This document shows, piece after piece, positions 16,397-24,871 of a stretch of DNA of 64,000 bases. The translations under genes and the position numbers were made by a program. Position 1 is the first letter of the stretch; each line of letters opens with the position of its first letter. The notes under the pieces are model-generated. The model was not told the DNA's origin and did not search any database. It saw only the letters and a program-made list of their open reading frames with translations. The DNA is from an uncultured Pelagibacteraceae bacterium (GTDB lineage Bacteria; Pseudomonadota; Alphaproteobacteria; Pelagibacterales; Pelagibacteraceae), in NCBI GenBank assembly GCA_902582475.1, contig CACHSH010000002.1, positions 38,595-102,594 on the forward strand, written 5' to 3'.

Positions 16397-17083
16397 ATGA
16401 AAAATTTAAAAATACTAGTAGCATTCGTAGGTTTAACATTGCTAACTATCACAGGCGCCAAAGCGGAGTTTGGAATTGGTGCATCTTTACAATACATGAA
16501 TGTAGAGGCAAGTGGTAATGAGAAACCTTCAGTAAATCCAAATAGCGCGCGAGATACAGAATCTGCATCAGTAGACAATGATGTAATAATTGGATCTCTT
16601 TTTGCAGAATATGCATTTGAGGATCTGTACAATTTAGTTCTTGGTTACGAATACGTTCCAGGAAGTGCTGACGTGAGTGATGGTATTAAACAGAGAACAG
16701 ATAGAGAAACATCAGTTACAGATACAGTCACAGAAACTACTACTGACAGAATTTTCAAAGCCCAAGCAGAAGTAGAAAATTTTCAAACTATATATGCAGA
16801 AATAGGATCAAGCTATTTTGTAAGATTAGGTTATGCTGAAATAGATGTTAATACTAAAGAAGAAAAATCAGGTAATGGTGGTAGCTACGGAAATGCTACA
16901 TTAGATGGAATAAACTACGGGATCGGTTACAAAACTGGACCTTGGAAAGTTTCATACGAAGTTACTGACTTTGATAGTTTAAGTTTAGTATCAACAGGTA
17001 ACAGTACTAACTCAGGTACTAACACACTATCTGCTGACTTAGACACAACTGCACTTAAGTTGTCTTACGGTTTCAAATTTTAA
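16397..17083 (+). CDS. Outer-membrane beta-barrel protein
   Basis: This 228-residue protein has a signal peptide cleaved near AKA/EFG (about residue 22). Alternating short strands rich in Gly, Tyr and Asn follow, and it ends in a terminal aromatic (LSYGFKF), the usual barrel-insertion signal. The central TVTETTTDRI and Ser/Thr/Asn-rich stretches look like surface loops. Likely an OmpW- or porin-like small barrel, but no specific family is claimed. It is a single-gene unit: a 195-base AT-rich leader without another gene precedes it and a clean terminator follows. Confidence 0.75.
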   Translation: MKNLKILVAFVGLTLLTITGAKAEFGIGASLQYMNVEASGNEKPSVNPNSARDTESASVDNDVIIGSLFAEYAFEDLYNLVLGYEYVPGSADVSDGIKQRTDRETSVTDTVTETTTDRIFKAQAEVENFQTIYAEIGSSYFVRLGYAEIDVNTKEEKSGNGGSYGNATLDGINYGIGYKTGPWKVSYEVTDFDSLSLVSTGNSTNSGTNTLSADLDTTALKLSYGFKF

Positions 17084-17112
17084 TAATTAAAATTTAAATT
17101 TTAAAAAATTAG

Positions 17113-17142
17113 CCCCGTACCTAAAAATACGGGGTTTTTTTT
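17113..17142 (+). terminator. Intrinsic terminator after outer-membrane protein gene
   Basis: CCCCGTA (17113-17119) pairs with TACGGGG (17128-17134) across an 8-base loop, followed by eight T. It lies 30 bases after the barrel-protein stop and abuts the stop of the convergent membrane gene. Confidence 0.92.
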
Positions 17143-18214
17143 ATCTTGTTTTGTAAAATTTTAAAATTACTGGAACTATAAATAAAATTAAAAGAAGTCT
17201 AATAATGTGATGAAAAGAAACAAATTCTGGGTCTAAATCAAAAAAAATTGCAATTACTGCCACCTCATAAATTCCACCAGGACAATATGATAGCAGCAAA
17301 GTATAGAAGTTTTTATCAATCACAAAAGTTGCTGCTAGTGCCGCGAGCAATCCTAAAATAACTAGAAATAATGTTGCAACAAAACTATGTAGAGCATTTT
17401 TTCCAATCTCATTAAATGTTTTATCAGCAAACCTACATCCAACAGATGCTCCAAGAATTAATAAACAATAATCGATAATATTTGATGGTAATTTAAAAGT
17501 AGCTATATCTGTTATTTGTAAGAAACCGCTTGCAACAAGGGTCCCTGCCAGTAGTGCCGCTGGAACTTTAAGTCTATCGAAAATTAAAATTAAAACTATT
17601 GATGTAAAAATAAGAATTAATAAGTGACCTATATTTTGATTAACAATTATATTTTCAATCTCTTTAATATTTTCTGTTTCATAAAAACTATTAACAATAA
17701 AAGGAAAAACAGTAATTATTATTATTAATCTTATTAGGTGAGAGGTAGCAACTTGACTTAAGTCTGATTTTTCATCCTCCGCTAAAATTAATAAAGGTCC
17801 CAAAGCACCAGGTGCGGCTGAAAAAATTGAAGTCTTTTTTCCATAACCTGAAAATTTTTGCAGATATTTTGAAACTAACAAAACACTAACAATAATATAT
17901 GCCAACATAATTAAAGAAGTCCAAATCCACTGGCTCATTTGGGAAAATAAATCTTTATCAATATAGTTGCCAATATAAAGGCCCAAAAAAATTAAAACTA
18001 TACTTAGCACCAGCCTCGGCATTTTTGTTTTTAAGCCCCCAAGTGTAACAACAGATGTAATTAACATAGGCCCTAAAAACCATGCTAGCGGAACCTTAAA
18101 ATAATCTGCAATAAGTGCACCTGGAATTGACACAATTATTACCCATGCAAAACCCTTGGATAAGATTTGTTTAAAATTTTCTTTATTAATGGGTATGGCT
18201 TGTTTATTCTGCAT
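17141..18214 (-). CDS. AbrB-family integral membrane protein
   Basis: This 357-residue protein has about ten membrane segments. Its N-terminus FAWVIIVSIPGALIADYFKVPLAWFLGPM and the second-half repeat VPAALLAGTLVASGFL plus SYCPGGIYEVAVIA match the AbrB membrane duplication family (PF05145; often labelled ammonia monooxygenase or putative transcriptional regulator, names that are not supported here). The two halves each carry a PGG/PGAL motif (SAAPGALGPL and SYCPGGIYE), the internal duplication. The transported substrate is unknown. Its start is only 5 bases from divergent proC. Confidence 0.82.
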   Translation of the reverse strand: MQNKQAIPINKENFKQILSKGFAWVIIVSIPGALIADYFKVPLAWFLGPMLITSVVTLGGLKTKMPRLVLSIVLIFLGLYIGNYIDKDLFSQMSQWIWTSLIMLAYIIVSVLLVSKYLQKFSGYGKKTSIFSAAPGALGPLLILAEDEKSDLSQVATSHLIRLIIIITVFPFIVNSFYETENIKEIENIIVNQNIGHLLILIFTSIVLILIFDRLKVPAALLAGTLVASGFLQITDIATFKLPSNIIDYCLLILGASVGCRFADKTFNEIGKNALHSFVATLFLVILGLLAALAATFVIDKNFYTLLLSYCPGGIYEVAVIAIFFDLDPEFVSFHHIIRLLLILFIVPVILKFYKTR

Positions 18215-18219
18215 AATTA

Positions 18220-18978
18220 ATGAAAATAGGTTTTTTGGGTTCTGGACATATCACCTCTTCAGTTATTGAGGGCATATTTAAGTCTAAACTTAAAATAAAA
18301 ACAATTTATGTTTCCCCTCGTAATAAACTAATATCAAAAAAATTAAGTAAAAAGTTTAAAAAAGTTACTATTTCTAAGAATAATCAACAATTGATAGATA
18401 TGTCTAGCTGGGTATTTTTAGCTATTACACCTAAAGTAGGACATAAAATTCTTGCTAAACTCAAATTCAAAAAAAATCATAAGATTATAAGTTTTATTTC
18501 AACAATAAATATTAATAAATTAAAAAACTATACAAAATCAAAAAATATTGTTCGTGTTATACCTCTTCCATTTATTGGCATAAGAAAAGGTCCAATAGTA
18601 ATTTATCCAAATGATAAAAAAATTAAAAAATTTTTTGATAAATTAGGAAAAACTTTACAAATTAATAATGAAAAAATTTCTAAAAATTTTTGGACAACCT
18701 CATCATTTATGGCTCCTTTTTATAATATGATGTTGATTACAAGTAATTGGCTTGTTCGAAGAGGTGTAAATAAAAAGGTTGCAGAGGATTATACGCGAGA
18801 ACTTTTCATGGCCCTTTGTCAGGACTCTATATTCAAAAATAAATTGTCATTAAAACAACTTGTAAGGGAATCTCAAACTCCTGGCGGTATTAATGCCCAA
18901 GCATTGACGGAATTAAAAAAAAAGAAATTTTACAAAATCCAACAAAAAGTTTTAAATAGTGTCTTTAAAAGATTTTAA
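18220..18978 (+). CDS. proC: Pyrroline-5-carboxylate reductase
   Basis: This 252-residue NADPH-dependent enzyme makes the last step of proline synthesis. The Rossmann motif GFLGSGHITSSVIEG (residues 4-18) and the C-terminal QTPGGINAQALTEL signature (P5CR dimerisation/active region) are clear. It is unusually lysine-rich and somewhat short (about 265-275 is usual). Only 5 bases separate its ATG from that of the divergent AbrB-family gene. A second liv operon follows after 17 bases. Confidence 0.88.
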   Translation: MKIGFLGSGHITSSVIEGIFKSKLKIKTIYVSPRNKLISKKLSKKFKKVTISKNNQQLIDMSSWVFLAITPKVGHKILAKLKFKKNHKIISFISTININKLKNYTKSKNIVRVIPLPFIGIRKGPIVIYPNDKKIKKFFDKLGKTLQINNEKISKNFWTTSSFMAPFYNMMLITSNWLVRRGVNKKVAEDYTRELFMALCQDSIFKNKLSLKQLVRESQTPGGINAQALTELKKKKFYKIQQKVLNSVFKRF

Positions 18979-18995
18979 AATTTTTTGGGGGAGAT

Positions 18996-19907
18996 GTGGA
19001 ATATTTTCTACAACAATTAATTAACGGCGTAACCCTAGGTTCTGTTTATGGTTTGATAGCTATTGGTTATACAATGGTTTACGGAATCATTGGCATGATA
19101 AACTTTGCACACGGCGATATTTTTATGGTGGGTGCATTTGTTGCTTTAATTTCATTTATTCTTTTCGCACTGACAGGAATTTCATTACCAATTGTATTAA
19201 TTTTAGTTCTGTTAATCGCGATGGTTTTTACCGCTTGCTATGGATGGACAGTTGAAAAGTTAGCTTATAAACCATTAAGAAAATCTTTTAGACTAGCTCC
19301 ATTAATTTCTGCATTAGGAATGTCCATAGTACTTCAAAACTATGTTCAAGCAGCTCAAGGTGCCAGGATAAAAACTCTACAACCAGTTATTCAAGGTGGT
19401 TTTAATTTTTTTAAGAAATCAGAATTTGTTGTTACGCTTAGTTATCTTCAAATTTTTATAGTTTTAGTAACTATAGTTTTAATGGCTATATTTACTTTAT
19501 TAATAACGAGAACAGCTCTAGGCCGTGCTCAGCGTGCATGCGAACAAGACAGAACTATGACTGCACTTATGGGAATAAATGTTGATAGAACAATTTCTAC
19601 GACATTTATAATTGGTTCATCATTGGCTTCAGTTGCTGGAGTAATGTTTGTTATGTATTACGGTGTTATTGATTTTTATATTGGTTTCTTAGCTGGGATA
19701 AAAGCATTTACAGCTGCTGTACTTGGTGGAATAGGCTCTATACCAGGAGCAATGCTTGGTGGGTTGTTGATTGGACTAATCGAAACTTTTTGGTCAGGAT
19801 ATATTTCAATTGAATATAAAGATATTGCTGCTTTTACTACTTTAGTTATCGTATTGATATTTTTCCCAACAGGTTTTTTAGGAAAACCAGATATTGAAAA
19901 AGTATAA
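18996..19907 (+). CDS. livH: Branched-chain amino acid ABC transporter permease LivH (second system)
   Basis: This 303-residue permease is very close to classical LivH: LQQLINGVTLGSVYGLIAIG, then YTMVYGIIGMINFAHGDIFM. GTG at 18996 is chosen because the protein aligns from that point with known LivH starts; GGGGGAG (18987-18993) is an unusually close Shine-Dalgarno, 2 bases away. The REACEQD-type coupling loop reads RAQRACEQDRTMTALMG. It is the first gene of a livHMGF-K run, so this operon places the binding protein last. Confidence 0.95.
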   Translation: MEYFLQQLINGVTLGSVYGLIAIGYTMVYGIIGMINFAHGDIFMVGAFVALISFILFALTGISLPIVLILVLLIAMVFTACYGWTVEKLAYKPLRKSFRLAPLISALGMSIVLQNYVQAAQGARIKTLQPVIQGGFNFFKKSEFVVTLSYLQIFIVLVTIVLMAIFTLLITRTALGRAQRACEQDRTMTALMGINVDRTISTTFIIGSSLASVAGVMFVMYYGVIDFYIGFLAGIKAFTAAVLGGIGSIPGAMLGGLLIGLIETFWSGYISIEYKDIAAFTTLVIVLIFFPTGFLGKPDIEKV

Positions 19908-19909
19908 AA

Positions 19910-21178
19910 ATGGGTAAAGATTTAATACAAAAATCACTAAAAGATAGTTTATTTACTGGAATTATTGCGCTTGCTTTATTCGGACCTATTGTAGGGCTTA
20001 GGACAGTTGCTAAAAATGAAGTTTTAGTTGTTGAACCAAAATGGTTTATCGTATTACTTATAGTTGCCTTTTGTGCTGTAGGTAGATTTTTTATAAATAT
20101 TTATTCGTATAAAAAAGAGCAAAGAAGAGGAGAACCATCCTCCCTTGGAAAAGCAATTTCTAATTTTTTAGATGAAAAAGGATCTCAGATAGCTATAGCA
20201 GCTATCGCATTTTCAATAATCTTCCCTTTCATGCCATTCGCAGATCGTTATTGGATGGATATAGCAATCATGATGATGACTTATATAATGCTAGGCTGGG
20301 GTTTAAATATTGTTATTGGTTTAGCTGGACTTTTAGATTTAGGATATGTAGCCTTTTATGCGGTAGGCGCGTACTCATACGCTCTTTTTGCAATTCATTT
20401 TGGTTGGTCTTTCTGGATCTGTCTCCCAATTGCTGGCGTTTTTGCTGGAATGTTCGGAATTTTATTGGGTTTTCCAGTTTTAAGATTAAGAGGGGATTAT
20501 CTCGCAATAGTTACCCTAGCTTTTGGTGAAATGATAAGAATTCTATTGTTAAATTGGTATGAATTAACTAAAGGCCCAGATGGTCTTACCGGAATTCCAA
20601 GACCATCATTTTTTGGTTTGCCATTTAAACGTTATCCAGATGAAGGGGTAGAAACTTTTCATACTTTTTTTGGATTAGAATATGATCCAATGCAAAGAAT
20701 TATTTTTCTTTATTACTTAATTCTTATTTTAGCACTAATAACAAATGCTTTTACAATAAAAATTAGAAGGCTGCCGGTCGGTAGAGCCTGGGAGGCATTA
20801 CGAGAAGACGAAATAGCTTGTAAGTCTTTAGGTGTTAATCCGAGGAATACTAAATTAACAGCTTTTGCTATTGGAGCTATGTTTGGTGGTTTTGCCGGAT
20901 CATTTTTTGCAACTCGTCAGGCCTTTATTAGTCCTGAAAGTTTCACATTTATTGAGTCAGCTATAATAGTTGCGATAGTTGTTCTAGGTGGAATGGGCTC
21001 ACAAACAGGCGTAGTATTATCTACAATTTTTTTAATTGGTCTTATAGAAGTTTTTAGGGATTTTGAGTCCTATCGTATGGTTGCTTTTGGTGGCGCCATG
21101 GTTCTCATAATGATCTTTAGACCTAGAGGAATATTAGCAAAAAGAAAACCAACTATAATAATGGGTAAACAAGGATAA
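19910..21178 (+). CDS. livM: Branched-chain amino acid ABC transporter permease LivM (second system)
   Basis: This 422-residue permease has the long N-terminal extension typical of leucine/isoleucine/valine-type LivM, with two extra hydrophobic segments before residue 110. Core motifs: GLNIVIGLAGLLDLGYVAF, LRGDYLAIVTLAFGEMIRI and GRAWEALREDEIACKSLGV. It starts 2 bases after livH ends and ends 3 bases before livG. Confidence 0.95.
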   Translation: MGKDLIQKSLKDSLFTGIIALALFGPIVGLRTVAKNEVLVVEPKWFIVLLIVAFCAVGRFFINIYSYKKEQRRGEPSSLGKAISNFLDEKGSQIAIAAIAFSIIFPFMPFADRYWMDIAIMMMTYIMLGWGLNIVIGLAGLLDLGYVAFYAVGAYSYALFAIHFGWSFWICLPIAGVFAGMFGILLGFPVLRLRGDYLAIVTLAFGEMIRILLLNWYELTKGPDGLTGIPRPSFFGLPFKRYPDEGVETFHTFFGLEYDPMQRIIFLYYLILILALITNAFTIKIRRLPVGRAWEALREDEIACKSLGVNPRNTKLTAFAIGAMFGGFAGSFFATRQAFISPESFTFIESAIIVAIVVLGGMGSQTGVVLSTIFLIGLIEVFRDFESYRMVAFGGAMVLIMIFRPRGILAKRKPTIIMGKQG

Positions 21179-21181
21179 TTT

Positions 21182-21976
21182 ATGAGCAACAAATTGCTTG
21201 ATGTACAAAATTTAACAATGAGATTTGGAGGTTTAATCGCCATTGATGATCTGACTTTTTCTGCAAAAAAAGATCATATTACATCTATCATTGGACCAAA
21301 TGGAGCAGGAAAAACTACAGTATTTAATTGTTTGACAGGTTTTTATAAAGCTACAGCAGGCTCAATGTTTTTAAATAAAGAGGATAAAAAAATGGATTTA
21401 AAAAAATTTTCTGATTTTAAAGTAGCTCAAAAAGCAGGTGTAGCTAGAACCTTTCAAAACATTCGATTATTTCCACAGATGTCAGTGTTAGAAAATATGA
21501 TGGTAGCCCAACACAATAAACTAATGAAGGCATCTGGTTTTTCTATTCTTGGCTTGATTAATTCAAAGTCTTACTTACAAAAGGAGAAGGAAGCGATGAA
21601 AATCTCAAAATACTGGTTAGATATTATTGGCTTAACAAACAGAGCGGATGATAATGCAGGAGACCTTCCTTATGGAGACCAAAGAAAATTAGAAATTGTA
21701 AGAGCAATGTGTATCGAACCACATCTATTATGTTTAGATGAGCCTGCAGCAGGATTGAATGCAAAAGAGTCAGCTGAATTAAATAAACTACTTAAATTCA
21801 TAAAAAATGATAAAAAAACAGGAATTTTATTAATCGAACACGACATGAGTGTTGTTATGGGAATTTCAGATCACGTTGTTGTATTAAATTATGGAAAAAA
21901 AATCTTTGAAGGAACCGCTAAAGAAACAAAAAATAGCCCAGAGGTTATTGAAGCTTATTTAGGAACGGACGACTAA
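21182..21976 (+). CDS. livG: ABC transporter ATP-binding protein LivG (second system)
   Basis: This 264-residue ATPase has Walker A GPNGAGKTTVFN, the Q-loop TFQNIRLFPQMSVLENM, the signature LPYGDQRKLEIVRAM and Walker B LLCLDEPAAGLN. The LPYGDQRKLEIARA signature is the classical LivG form. It sits 3 bases after livM and 2 bases before livF. Confidence 0.96.
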   Translation: MSNKLLDVQNLTMRFGGLIAIDDLTFSAKKDHITSIIGPNGAGKTTVFNCLTGFYKATAGSMFLNKEDKKMDLKKFSDFKVAQKAGVARTFQNIRLFPQMSVLENMMVAQHNKLMKASGFSILGLINSKSYLQKEKEAMKISKYWLDIIGLTNRADDNAGDLPYGDQRKLEIVRAMCIEPHLLCLDEPAAGLNAKESAELNKLLKFIKNDKKTGILLIEHDMSVVMGISDHVVVLNYGKKIFEGTAKETKNSPEVIEAYLGTDD

Positions 21977-21978
21977 AC

Positions 21979-22692
21979 ATGTTAAATATTTCCAAAGTTG
22001 AAACTTTTTACGGTAATATTCAAGCTCTTAGAGGAGTAGATGTAAAAGTAAATAATGGAGAAATTGTTGCTTTAATCGGATCCAATGGTGCTGGGAAATC
22101 AACCTTATTAATGACGATAAGTGGAGTTAATAAAGCAGCTACCGGTGAAATACTTTTTGATAGCAAAAGTATTGCTAATATGCCCCCACATGACATCGTA
22201 AATCTTGGAATCTCGCAAGTACCCGAAGGAAGACGAATATTCTCAAGATTAACTGTAGAAGATAACTTGAGATTGGGAGCATCTGTAAATGAAAAGGGAA
22301 AAAATTTTGATCTAGACTCAAAGGATGTTTATGATCTTTTTCCTGTTTTAAAAGATAGATTATCACAAAGAGGTGGAACTTTATCAGGGGGAGAACAACA
22401 AATGTTGGCCATAGGTAGAGCCATGATGGCTCGACCAAAAGTACTTTTGTTAGATGAACCCTCTTTAGGTATAGCGCCTAAATTAGTAAACCAGATATTT
22501 ACGTCCATTAAAAACATTAATAAAGAGAAAAAAGTTACAGTTTTTCTGGTGGAGCAGAATGCCAAAAAAGCTTTAGAGCTTGCAGATCGAGGCTATGTTT
22601 TAGTTAATGGAAAAATTTCTTTAGAGGGCGCTGGTAAAGATCTACTTAACAACCCAGACGTGCAGGCTGCATACCTTGAAGGTGGAAAATAA
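21979..22692 (+). CDS. livF: ABC transporter ATP-binding protein LivF (second system)
   Basis: This 237-residue ATPase has Walker A GSNGAGKSTLLMTISG, the VPEGRRIFSRLTVEDNL Q-loop region, the signature LSGGEQQMLAIGRAM and Walker B VLLLDEPSLGIAP. All are canonical for LivF. It is the last cytoplasmic component before an 87-base leader and the binding-protein gene. Confidence 0.96.
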   Translation: MLNISKVETFYGNIQALRGVDVKVNNGEIVALIGSNGAGKSTLLMTISGVNKAATGEILFDSKSIANMPPHDIVNLGISQVPEGRRIFSRLTVEDNLRLGASVNEKGKNFDLDSKDVYDLFPVLKDRLSQRGGTLSGGEQQMLAIGRAMMARPKVLLLDEPSLGIAPKLVNQIFTSIKNINKEKKVTVFLVEQNAKKALELADRGYVLVNGKISLEGAGKDLLNNPDVQAAYLEGGK

Positions 22693-22748
22693 TAATTTTT
22701 GGACAGTTTAAGTATTTACACAAACTAAGCGTTGTAGTTCAATATCTC

Positions 22749-22772
22749 AATTAATTAATTAATTAAGAGGAG
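22749..22772 (+). promoter_or_regulatory. AATT-repeat leader and Shine-Dalgarno of livK
   Basis: AATTAATTAATTAATTAA (22749-22766) is followed by GAGGAG (22767-22772), 7 bases before the ATG. It is nearly identical in layout to the leader at 8544. The 87-base gap after livF leaves room for a dedicated promoter. Confidence 0.5.
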
Positions 22773-22779
22773 AATAACA

Positions 22780-23883
22780 ATGATTAGATCAATAAAATAT
22801 CTAGTTTCTGTATTTGCTGCCTTGTTAATGTTTAGTTCATTCTCAGTGAAAGCTGAAGTTGTTGTAGCTAGCGCTGGACCAATGAGTGGACAATACGCAT
22901 CTTTTGGTGCTCAGTTAAAAGCTGGTGCTGAAATGTGGGTAAAAGACACAAACGCTGCAGGCGGTATAAACGGAGAAAAAGTTAAATTAGTTATTGGTGA
23001 TGATGCTTGTGATCCAAAACAAGCTGTTGCTGTTGCTAATAAATTTGTATCACAAAAAGTTGCTTACGTTGCAGGACACTTCTGTTCTGGATCTTCAATA
23101 CCAGCTTCAAAAGTTTATACTGAAGAAGGTATAATCCAAGTTTCGCCAGCTTCAACAAATCCAAAATTTACGGACGAAGGTGGACCAAACGTATTCAGAG
23201 TTTGCGGTAGAGATGACCAACAAGGTGAAGTCGCTGGTAATTTTTTAGCAAAAGAATACAAAGGGAAAAAAGTTGCAATTATTCATGACAAAACTGCTTA
23301 CGGAAAAGGTTTAGCAGATGCTACTAAAATGAATATGAATAAAGCTGGCCTAAAAGAAACTATGTACGAAGCAATAACAGCAGGTGAAAAAGATTACTCT
23401 GCTTTAGTTTCTAAACTTAAGGCAAATGGTATTGATGCAGTTTACCTTGGCGGTTACCATACTGAAGGTGGTTTGATCGTAAGACAAATGAGAGATCAAG
23501 GTATGAAAACTAAATTAATTAGTGGCGATGCATTAGTTACAGCTGAATACTGGCAAATTACTGGCGATGCTGGCGAAGGTACTTTAATGACTTTTAGCCC
23601 GGATCCTAGAAATAATCCAGAAGCAGCTCCATTAGTTAAAAAGTTTAAGGCCGCAGGTATAGAACCTGAAGGTTATGTACTTTACTCGTATGCTGCATTA
23701 GAAGTTTTTGCACAAGCTGCAAAAATGGCTGGTTCAACAGATAGCAATAAAGTTATGAAAGCTATGAAAAAAGGTAAATTCAATACAGTTCTTGGAACTT
23801 TAAGCTTTGATAAAAAAGGCGATGTAAGTTTACCAGGTTATGTATGGTATGAGTGGAGCAAAGGAAATTACAAACAACTGTAA
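22780..23883 (+). CDS. livK: Branched-chain amino acid ABC transporter substrate-binding protein
   Basis: This 367-residue LivJ/LivK-type periplasmic protein has a signal peptide of about 25 residues ending VKA/EVVV. Typical segments are SAGPMSGQYASFGAQLKAGA, the disulfide pair region DDACDPKQ and HFCSGSS, the substrate pocket ASTNPKFT, and DKTAYGKGLAD. Length equals E. coli LivJ/K, so leucine/isoleucine/valine or a similar amino acid is the likely ligand. It ends at a strong terminator and is probably expressed above the permease genes. Confidence 0.94.
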   Translation: MIRSIKYLVSVFAALLMFSSFSVKAEVVVASAGPMSGQYASFGAQLKAGAEMWVKDTNAAGGINGEKVKLVIGDDACDPKQAVAVANKFVSQKVAYVAGHFCSGSSIPASKVYTEEGIIQVSPASTNPKFTDEGGPNVFRVCGRDDQQGEVAGNFLAKEYKGKKVAIIHDKTAYGKGLADATKMNMNKAGLKETMYEAITAGEKDYSALVSKLKANGIDAVYLGGYHTEGGLIVRQMRDQGMKTKLISGDALVTAEYWQITGDAGEGTLMTFSPDPRNNPEAAPLVKKFKAAGIEPEGYVLYSYAALEVFAQAAKMAGSTDSNKVMKAMKKGKFNTVLGTLSFDKKGDVSLPGYVWYEWSKGNYKQL

Positions 23884-23907
23884 TTTTTTTTAGTTCTTAA
23901 AATTATA

Positions 23908-23934
23908 AAGGGGGCTCTAAGCCCCCTTTTTTTT
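23908..23934 (+). terminator. Intrinsic terminator after livK
   Basis: AAGGGGGCT and AGCCCCCTT pair across a 3-base loop (CTA) and are followed by a run of T to 23934. It closes the second liv operon. AGGAGG of the next gene follows immediately. Confidence 0.95.
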
Positions 23935-23944
23935 AGGAGGAAAC

Positions 23945-24280
23945 ATGGAAATAACATTTGATGATTTTAAAAAAGTAAAGATAAAACTAGGAACAGTTTT
24001 ATCTGTAGAAACTAATGAAAAGGCCAGAAAACCATCTTTAGTTCTTAAAGTTGATTTTGGAAAAGATATTGGCATAAAACAGTCATCTGCACAAATTACA
24101 CACTATTATTCAAAAGAGAATTTAGTCGGTAAACAAGTAATTGGCGTTTGTAACTTTCCAAAAAAAAATATTGCTGGAGTAATTTCAGAAGTTTTAATAT
24201 TAGGCGCAATTGAAAAAGATGGAAAAGTTGTTTTAGTTCACCCATCACAAAAATCTGAAAATGGTTTAGATATTGCCTAA
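23945..24280 (+). CDS. csaA: CsaA-like tRNA-binding (EMAP/OB-fold) protein
   Basis: This 111-residue OB-fold protein is related to the tRNA-binding domain of MetRS-beta/Arc1p. It contains VKIKLGTVLSVETNEKARKPS at the start, then KQSSAQITHYYSKENLVGKQVIGV in the core and ends AIEKDGKVVLVHP. CsaA is reported to bind tRNA and act as an export-related chaperone in Bacillus. AGGAGG precedes the ATG by 5 bases. The stop abuts the next start, so it is cotranscribed with the LysE exporter. Confidence 0.9.
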   Translation: MEITFDDFKKVKIKLGTVLSVETNEKARKPSLVLKVDFGKDIGIKQSSAQITHYYSKENLVGKQVIGVCNFPKKNIAGVISEVLILGAIEKDGKVVLVHPSQKSENGLDIA

Positions 24281-24868
24281 ATGTACCCTGATTTACTAAG
24301 CTTGATAATATTTGGTTTTGTAACAGCTATGACACCTGGGCCAAATAATATTACATCTTCTTATTCAGGATTTAATTTTGGTTACAGAAAAACATTACCC
24401 CTGATACTTGCTGTGATCACAGGCTGGACATCATTACTAATTGTTATGAATACAGGGTTAATTCTAATTTTTAGGCAGTATCCAATAATTCAAGAAATAA
24501 TAAGAATATTAGGATCAATTTTTTTAGTTTATCTAGCGTATTTAATTTCTTTCTCTAAACCCTCAAAGGGAGCACCTATAAAGAACCCTATCACATTTAG
24601 TAAAGCTTTCTTCTTACAATTTGTAAATCCAAAAAGTTTAGTTGTATCAATGACCACTGTTTCAATATTTATAGATCCAGAAAATTATCTTAGAGACTCT
24701 TTAATAGTAATATCCTTCTTTTTCCTAATGGCTGTGGTTAGTATAAATAGCTGGTGTTTAATTGGAATGTATTTAAGAAATTTTGCCACAAGTGAAAAAT
24801 TTATAAGGAATTTTAACTACATAATGTCTTTTTTACTTATCGTTTGTGTTATTATGTTCTATGTATAG
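24281..24868 (+). CDS. LysE/RhtB-family exporter
   Basis: This 195-residue membrane protein has six likely helices and the motif AMTPGPNNITSSYSGFNFGYR near residue 16, the classical LysE TPGPN signature. ILGSIFLVYLAYLI and KAFFLQFVNPKSLV are the other conserved blocks. It may export amino acids or related compounds. It follows csaA with no gap and precedes acnA by 3 bases. This is the second LysE-type exporter of the window. Confidence 0.9.
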   Translation: MYPDLLSLIIFGFVTAMTPGPNNITSSYSGFNFGYRKTLPLILAVITGWTSLLIVMNTGLILIFRQYPIIQEIIRILGSIFLVYLAYLISFSKPSKGAPIKNPITFSKAFFLQFVNPKSLVVSMTTVSIFIDPENYLRDSLIVISFFFLMAVVSINSWCLIGMYLRNFATSEKFIRNFNYIMSFLLIVCVIMFYV

Positions 24869-24871
24869 GAC

